Below, piece by piece: positions 58,517 through 64,000 of a stretch of 64,000 bases of DNA (position 1 is the stretch's first letter; every line of letters begins with the position of its first letter). The notes beneath the pieces are model-generated. The model ran no database searches and was not told where the DNA came from. It saw only the letters and a program-made list of their open reading frames with translations. This stretch comes from Mangifera indica (lineage: Eukaryota; Streptophyta; Magnoliopsida; Sapindales; Anacardiaceae): assembly GCF_011075055.1 (NCBI RefSeq), contig NC_058145.1, positions 2,554,887 to 2,618,886 of the forward strand. The letters are read 5' to 3'. The translations under genes and the position numbers were made by a program.

Positions 58517-58905
58517 GAACTGCGGGAGGTGGTTGTTTGAAGGACTGGAGAGGTTCGCAGATTCAAAGAAGACCAGGTGCCTATCATCTACACGTTTGAT
58601 TTCAACATCATCTTTTGAATGAAAAGCTCAGTCTTCAAACTTTCTGCTGCCAAATCTAAAGATAAAATCGTACGGAAATGAAAGTCGGCAGAGCTCTGCT
58701 GTCTTTCTTCTCATTCAAACAACTTAGGGGTAATTAGATATATAACTACATGGATATATATCTGAAAATCTTCGAAAATTTAAACCATACTCCAAAATTC
58801 TGTATTCTTTGTAGGCTTATAGCTTTTATATAAAAACATTTGTTAATGGAGGAATTAAACATTTGTTAATAAGGGACATCTATGACAATTTACTGCCAAC
58901 TTTAC

Positions 58906-60957
58906 TTATTTTCCAGAGCTCAATCTTGGGGAGGCACATAGATGGAGGCCACCTTCAATTTGCAGAGTCATGGCTGATCTATAGTTGACCCTTTTCTTTT
59001 CATCACTCAGCTTGAATTTGTAGCTTCCTAAAAGGATCATACTGAAGATCTTCATCTGCCTGTAAGCAAATTCCTTTCCTAGACAGACTCTTGGACCTGC
59101 CTGTTTAACACAAATCATACAATTTCTCAGTCTCAAATCTTTTCTCAATTCACTTAACAATTTGCATCTCTTAGTAATACAAAGTAAATAATAAACAACA
59201 TTACTTCTATTCCAGTCTCCCTCGCCTGGAAGGTTGTGAAAATAAAAGGGCTTGCTGCCTGAAAATGGCCATTTTCATTGAGCCATCTCTCTGGCTGAAA
59301 CTCCTCGGCATCATCACCCCATAAAGATTTCATCCTGCCCATTGCATAAGGTAAATATGCCACCAGGTCTCCTTTCTTCACACTGAAACCATCAGGCAAA
59401 GTATCATCTGAAAAACAAATCTTCCCATCCTGTAACACCACAGAACCCAGAAAAAATGAGCAAGTATATTAATTATGCCCTCACTTGCATAATGCATAAA
59501 CATTGTTAGTGCTTACCACAGCAGCTGCAGGATAAAGCCTGAGAGTCTCAGTCAAAACTGCATGGAGATAATGCATCTTCTCAATGGTTTCTTCAGTTAT
59601 GCCGGCTGCAAGTTCTTCAGTGCTTGAATCATCAGTCATTTGAGTTGCTTGTATCACTTCCTTTGCAATCCTCTCCTGTATATGAGGGTGCTTGCAGAGC
59701 ATGTACAAAAACCATGAAAGAGTTGAAGCTGTTGTGTCTTTGCCAGCAGTCACAAAACTTAGAACTATGTCTCTTAAGTATTTTGGATCCGTCTCTTTCA
59801 AGTCCAGAAACCTTGACACAATATCTTCTTTCTTCACCTGTCATTCATATGTTTCTCTAATTATAGAAAACATTACTAAACTTTCAGCTACATAAAACAG
59901 ATGGTCTTGCAGATAGTCAATGAACTCACAGGTCGAAAATCGGCATGTGAATTGTTGAGTTGCTCAATTTTGCTTCTAATCAATTTGTATACAAATTCAT
60001 CAATCACTTTAATACTCTTTCTTAAAACAGCCTCTGATCCAATGTTCAAGAACCGCTTAATCTTCCAGAATATATCAACATATCGGTATACTACAATTGC
60101 ACTTGCTTTATCAAAAGCATCAGAGAATCCAGCACCTTCTTCAAATGTTCCACACATACAGTCTAAGTCTATACCCAATAGGATTTTAAACACAGAGTCT
60201 AAGGTTGATTTCATCAGAAGTTCCTCCAAATAAACATGTAATATTAATTGAAAAAAAATTAAAATATTTGCTCTTCTCTATCAAAACAAGTCAATTAAGA
60301 AGCATGTACTTGAATTTCTATAGATTGATTTGATTCGGCTGCTCTTGATACAATTCCAGCCAGCTTTACTGCAGTGGCTTTAAAGACAACACTGCTGAAG
60401 TCCCTCAGTATCTTGGTGGAGAATTCATAGCTTGCTATTTTCCTTTGACGTCGCCACTTTTCTCCATCCACAGTGAAGATCCCATCACCCAAGAGATCCG
60501 TCAAAATGTCGTAATTGTAAGAACCCTGTTTCCAAAAAAAAAACTATGCGTTTTCAGGACTATGAATAAATTGCTTAAACTTTTTGGAATAATTCTATTC
60601 CCAGTTTCAATGGTAAACATATTTGGATATGTAGAATATTACCTTACCATAGTTTCCAAAATTGGTTTTGAGGATGTACTCAATATTTGGAGGGTGTGCA
60701 GTGTAAACGTCACTTCTGAAAAAACTAATCAATCTGAAAGTTGTGTGTTTGAGTGCAAGGTCAGCCATGGCATCGTGGAGCCTATGAAAATTGAATGCTA
60801 GGTGGAAGACAGTGCAGCCAACTGGATGATATCTTTTTCTTTTCTCAGCACCTGATATCTTGGCATAGAATCTGTGAATGCATATGCCTAAAATTAGTGT
60901 TAAAGTTGCTGCCGTTAGAGGAATGGAAATGAAGAAAAGCTCCTTCAGGTTCATCAT
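58906..60957 (-). CDS. CYP704-family cytochrome P450, type 2, open frame with two unusual splice sites (P450-7)
   Basis: Exons 60643-60957, 60310-60525, 59930-60223, 59517-59837, 59226-59429 and 58906-59100 encode 514 aa, nearly identical to P450-5, with the same landmarks (AGKDTT 306-311, ETLR 372-375, PERW 428-431, heme Cys 456). Two splice sites have changed relative to P450-5. The intron 5 donor is CAG|GCGAGG instead of CAG|GTGAGG, and the intron 2 acceptor is GAG|GAA instead of CAG|GAA. Both are tolerated in some plant introns but usually weaken splicing. Failure at intron 5 would remove the heme-binding exon. The residue before PERW is Gln here. Confidence 0.88.
59224..59225 (-). promoter_or_regulatory. 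GC (non-canonical) 5' splice site, intron 5 of P450-7
   Basis: The coding strand reads TTCCAG|GCGAGG; the duplicate P450-5 has TTCCAG|GTGAGG at the same place. The exon-side match CAG and the downstream GAG remain. Confidence 0.85.
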
Positions 60958-62211
60958 GGTGATAAGTGCTAACCCAATTGATTGATGAAGATGATAAAAT
61001 GAATGATTGACCTGAAATTATGAGATAGTGATCACTAGTAATCTGTCAAATTCATTGACTCAAATTGATAACTTTTCCTTAACGTAAAGGAGACTTTTAG
61101 CCTCTGTTGTCTAAAAGAGAAAATATCTGATGTGTCACTTTCATAAAAAATTAAGTAAATCGAATGCAAGGTTAAGATAGAAAAAAAAAAAAAACAAAGT
61201 AATTAACAGAAAATTAAGTTACATATAATTACTCATACAATTCATGATTTATAAATTTTACTATGCTAATAAATGAGGAATATATAAATATAAAAAATAT
61301 AATAAAATTATTAATGATTAAATTCAGACAATATGTAAATAGTCTAAGCATGTTGTTTGACCTCTCTGTGGGGGTAGGTAGCTAAGCTTGCATAAAATCA
61401 ATCTTGAGAGCACTAGCATGATATGGTTTTATTCACAAGCCATGTCTATCATTGGCTACAAGATTGACATTCTAATCAAACATTATCTCAAAGAAAAAGT
61501 TCAAACTCTCCCAAAGTAAAGCCCTGGTTTTGACTTTATTTTACTGTTTTCATTTTGAGATTGATGAACCGAGTTTTGAGTATTTACCTGAAGACAATTA
61601 TATGCATCTTAAAGATAGCACACTTAAGAGTGATTAACAATTTATTTTACAACTATTCTATGTCAAATTTTATGAAATACAAAGGCCACTGGAACCTGTT
61701 TCTTATTAGTCCATACATCTGTACCCAATAGATTCATGCTTCAATAAATATTTTACTCGCCATTCTTAATGGACAAAAGAGTACTGATAAGAAGCTCAGC
61801 TTCATACTTTTAAATTAACCAAACGAGATTTTGTTTACAAGAAAGGAAAAAATTTTAGAAGGTAGCATAAGAGATTGGCAGTTCAGCTTGACAGTAGATA
61901 CACTTAATACTCCAAGTTTAAGCTGTAATTAAGAATGATTGTTTTACCTCCATTAGTAGAATTATCTGTGGATTGTGTCCCCATTTACTCCATGCCCTAG
62001 AAGAGAATCAAGAAATCTTCTTCGTACAGCTCCATGAGATGAGCATCTTCCAACAAAATTTAATCTTCCTGGTACCATGCTAAAAAATTTTCACATTCTG
62101 GTATCATGCTTAAATATTTCACATAGAAGTGTCATAACTTTTCTCAGAGAAAGTTGATGTTACGCCACAGAAGGACCTATCTGCTTTGAAGTCGGACAGA
62201 TCTCTACATGA
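60958..62211. other. Spacer between P450-7 promoter and PPR-2 3' end
   Basis: This is a near copy of 37124-38367, with a small local duplication of TGGTACCATGCTAAAAAATT-like sequence near 62065-62110. No gene is seen. Confidence 0.6.
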
Positions 62212-63888
62212 TCATGACATCTGAGCCTCCATTGCGAAGTCTCTAATATACTGCACAATACCTTCATTCTTCATCAGATTACTTATTTCATTCAAGACCC
62301 ATTCCAGTTCCTCTATCACTACCTCAGGTGATCCTGTCACAGAGAATTCATGAACAGTTCCGTCTACTTCAACCAAGCTACAGCCTGGCATTTCCTTTTT
62401 TATACTTCTTTCTTTCATCAACACTCTAATTCTCTTTACATCATCATATTTACCAGCTTTTGCATATATATCACACAAGTTCATATAGAAAACATGGTTC
62501 AGAGGTTCTAAATCAATTAAATAGAGTGCTATCTTTTCTCCTAACTCCACGTTCCCATGCATTTGACAGCCCCCAAGTAATGCGCCCCAAACAAACACAT
62601 CTGGCTTCATCGGCATGCTTCTAATAAGTCCTTCTGCCTCATCAAAGAGCCCAGCTCGACTGAGAATATCAACCATACAAGCATAATGATGGACCTGTGG
62701 TTCCATCAAGTAAACACGTCTCATCATGTCAAAACACCAGCGACCTTTCTCTACAAAACCAGAATGAGCACAAGCCGACAGTAGCCCCACAAATGTCACA
62801 TGGTTTGGCTTTACGCATTCTGATTCCATCTCTTCAAAAGTATTGAAAGCCTCCTTAGCATACCCATGTAGGGCAAACACTGAAATCATCGCTGTCCATG
62901 CCATAGTATCCTTCTTAGGCATTTCCTTAAACACAGAATAAGCTCTATCTACACAACCACATTTACCATACATGTCGACCAAAGCCGTCCCAATAACCAC
63001 ATCACATTCAAGTCCACTTCTCATCAAGTAACCATATACCCAATTCCCAAGGTCAATGGCACCAAGATTAGCACAAGCCGAAAGCACACTAGCAATTGTA
63101 ATTTTATCAGGTCTAACCACATCATCACCACTCAAACTTTGCATTTCTTGAAAAAATTCCACTGCCTCTTTCGCACGCCCACCTTGAACAAACCCCGTTA
63201 TAATCGAATTCCAGGACATAATATTCCTTTTCTTCATTGTACGAAACAAATTCAACGCCGAATCAAGATCCCCACTTCTCAAATAACCAATAATCATAGC
63301 ATTCCAAGAAACCACATCCCTCTCCAACATTTCATCAAACAACTTCCTTGCACTACTCACAAACCCACTAGCCATAAACAAACTTATAATAGAATTTTGC
63401 ACATATAAATCATTACAAAACCCAAATCTGATGACGTGGCCATGAATGCCACCCCCTACAACATCACGCCTCCTTGTACATTCCTTTAAAAGGAATGGAA
63501 ATGTGAGGCAATCAGGAGCAATACCACTACGAAGCATTTGTTTATACAATTTCAAAGACTGAAACGAATCCAGATAATTTGTTTCAGTGGATTTTGATGC
63601 ATAGGCTCTGATCATGATGTTGTAAACATAGAGATCGGGGTTCTTTATGAGACGAAAGAGTTTTGTAGCATAACTAAGAGAGCCAAATTTTGATAAGGCA
63701 GAGAAGAAGAGGATGCGAGTTAAGAGGAAATGCTGATGGGTCCTCTTCATATCAGGACAAGTAATAATTTGGGTATGGATTTGTGTAAGCTCTTTCATGT
63801 TCTTGCATTCTTCTATTGCTTTTCTGAGAGTGGATGTGAGCTCAGAGAATAGCCTGTTGGGCGTTGAAGTTTTGGCGGGAAAACACAT
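62212..63888 (-). CDS. Pentatricopeptide repeat protein, PLS class with E motifs (PPR-2)
   Basis: A single 558-codon exon with the same motif order as PPR-1: PPR repeats followed by an E-type C-terminus (MPGCSLVEVDGTVHEFSV) and no DYW domain. About 17 residues differ from PPR-1, several within PPR motifs, for example RSGDLDSALNLFRTMKK against RIGDLDAALNLFHKMKK. Differences at repeat positions could alter RNA choice, but both frames are open and there is no sign that either copy is dead. It is predicted to act on organelle RNA. Confidence 0.92.
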   Translation of the reverse strand: MCFPAKTSTPNRLFSELTSTLRKAIEECKNMKELTQIHTQIITCPDMKRTHQHFLLTRILFFSALSKFGSLSYATKLFRLIKNPDLYVYNIMIRAYASKSTETNYLDSFQSLKLYKQMLRSGIAPDCLTFPFLLKECTRRRDVVGGGIHGHVIRFGFCNDLYVQNSIISLFMASGFVSSARKLFDEMLERDVVSWNAMIIGYLRSGDLDSALNLFRTMKKRNIMSWNSIITGFVQGGRAKEAVEFFQEMQSLSGDDVVRPDKITIASVLSACANLGAIDLGNWVYGYLMRSGLECDVVIGTALVDMYGKCGCVDRAYSVFKEMPKKDTMAWTAMISVFALHGYAKEAFNTFEEMESECVKPNHVTFVGLLSACAHSGFVEKGRWCFDMMRRVYLMEPQVHHYACMVDILSRAGLFDEAEGLIRSMPMKPDVFVWGALLGGCQMHGNVELGEKIALYLIDLEPLNHVFYMNLCDIYAKAGKYDDVKRIRVLMKERSIKKEMPGCSLVEVDGTVHEFSVTGSPEVVIEELEWVLNEISNLMKNEGIVQYIRDFAMEAQMS

Positions 63889-64000
63889 TGACGGAAAACA
63901 AACAATTATTGATTACAGCTTTTCGTTCGTAGGCTGTGTACTTATTAATCTTATTAGCCTTTTGGGGGGTGGGGGTTTAATATTTTATTATTGAAATAGA
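63889..64000. other. 5' flank of PPR-2 to the window edge
   Basis: It matches the PPR-1 flank up to CTTATTAATCTTATTAGCCT; after that a G-run (about 63964-63975) replaces the corresponding bases and the start of the AT-rich MITE-like sequence follows. Confidence 0.6.

Larger units (their letters stand above)
56234..58586. mobile_element. Short solo LTR (LTR-1), copy 2, interrupted by LTR-2
   Basis: It starts TGTTAGGACTC and ends CCTATCA with TCTAC on both sides (56229-56233 and 58587-58591), identical to copy 1. About 544 bp of LTR-1 remain after removing the nested LTR-2. An 80-codon frame inside it (56276-56518) is largely conserved in copy 1 but resembles no protein I know. Confidence 0.82.
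49834..63975. repeat. Segmental duplicate block II, copy 2
   Basis: This is the partner of 27318-40133: pseudogene c, P450-6, spacer with LTR-1, P450-7 and PPR-2. The visible right limit is close to the window end; beyond it homology may continue. Coding identity is very high, with about 17 residue changes in 558 for PPR. Confidence 0.85.

Overview
The window is nuclear DNA of a flowering plant, most likely a eudicot. It is AT-rich, its genes carry short plant-type introns, and it holds PLS-class pentatricopeptide (PPR) genes, a plant OMA1-type metalloprotease gene and several classes of plant transposon. The species cannot be fixed from the sequence alone. No prokaryotic, viral or CRISPR-like system is present.

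The backbone is a minus-strand tandem array of CYP704-family cytochrome P450 genes, of the kind usually labelled '704C1-like'. All share one six-exon, phase-0 layout. Two subtypes alternate. Type 1 (6444-9000, 19565-22102, 29408-31899, 52426-54961) encodes 517-520 aa, with intron 2 of about 530-550 bp where measured and intron 5 of about 90 bp. Type 2 (35071-37123, 58906-60957) encodes 514 aa, with intron 2 of 86 bp and intron 5 of 125 bp. A further, diverged gene is cut by the left edge (1-1169). Three related pseudogenes (17062-18640, 26849-28470, 49831-51555) share the same indels. The first two are visibly chimeric: type 2 exons 6 and 5 are joined in mid-exon to type 1 exons 4-2.

The array grew by segmental duplication. 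About 13.45-22.4 kb is repeated at 23.3-32.2 kb, and about 27.3-40.1 kb is repeated at 49.8-63.97 kb. The second pair carries pseudogene, type 1 P450, spacer, type 2 P450 and a 558-codon intronless PPR gene. Between the two large copies lies a single-copy region (40.1-49.8 kb) with an OMA1-like M48 peptidase gene. That gene has a one-base frameshift in exon 1, and a complete hAT transposon sits about 100 bp upstream of its start codon.

Mobile elements date the events. A hAT element (13273-16721, near-matching 8-bp target duplication) was already dead when its block was duplicated, because both copies share stop codons. A short LTR (about 545 bp, 5-bp target duplication TCTAC) was in place before the 27-40 / 50-64 kb duplication. 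Afterwards one copy gained a 1.2-kb long-TIR Mutator-like element (33369-34603) and the other gained an unrelated 1.8-kb solo LTR (56713-58516). Smaller inverted-repeat elements fill introns and spacers, including one that enlarges intron 1 of the leftmost P450 about tenfold.

The P450 enzymes would be ER-anchored monooxygenases of the CYP86 clan. Characterised members of this clan hydroxylate fatty acids, but no substrate can be read from the sequence. The PPR proteins would act on organelle RNA. The OMA1 product would act in mitochondrial protein quality control. Nothing indicates that these three gene types work together; their proximity reflects the duplication history.
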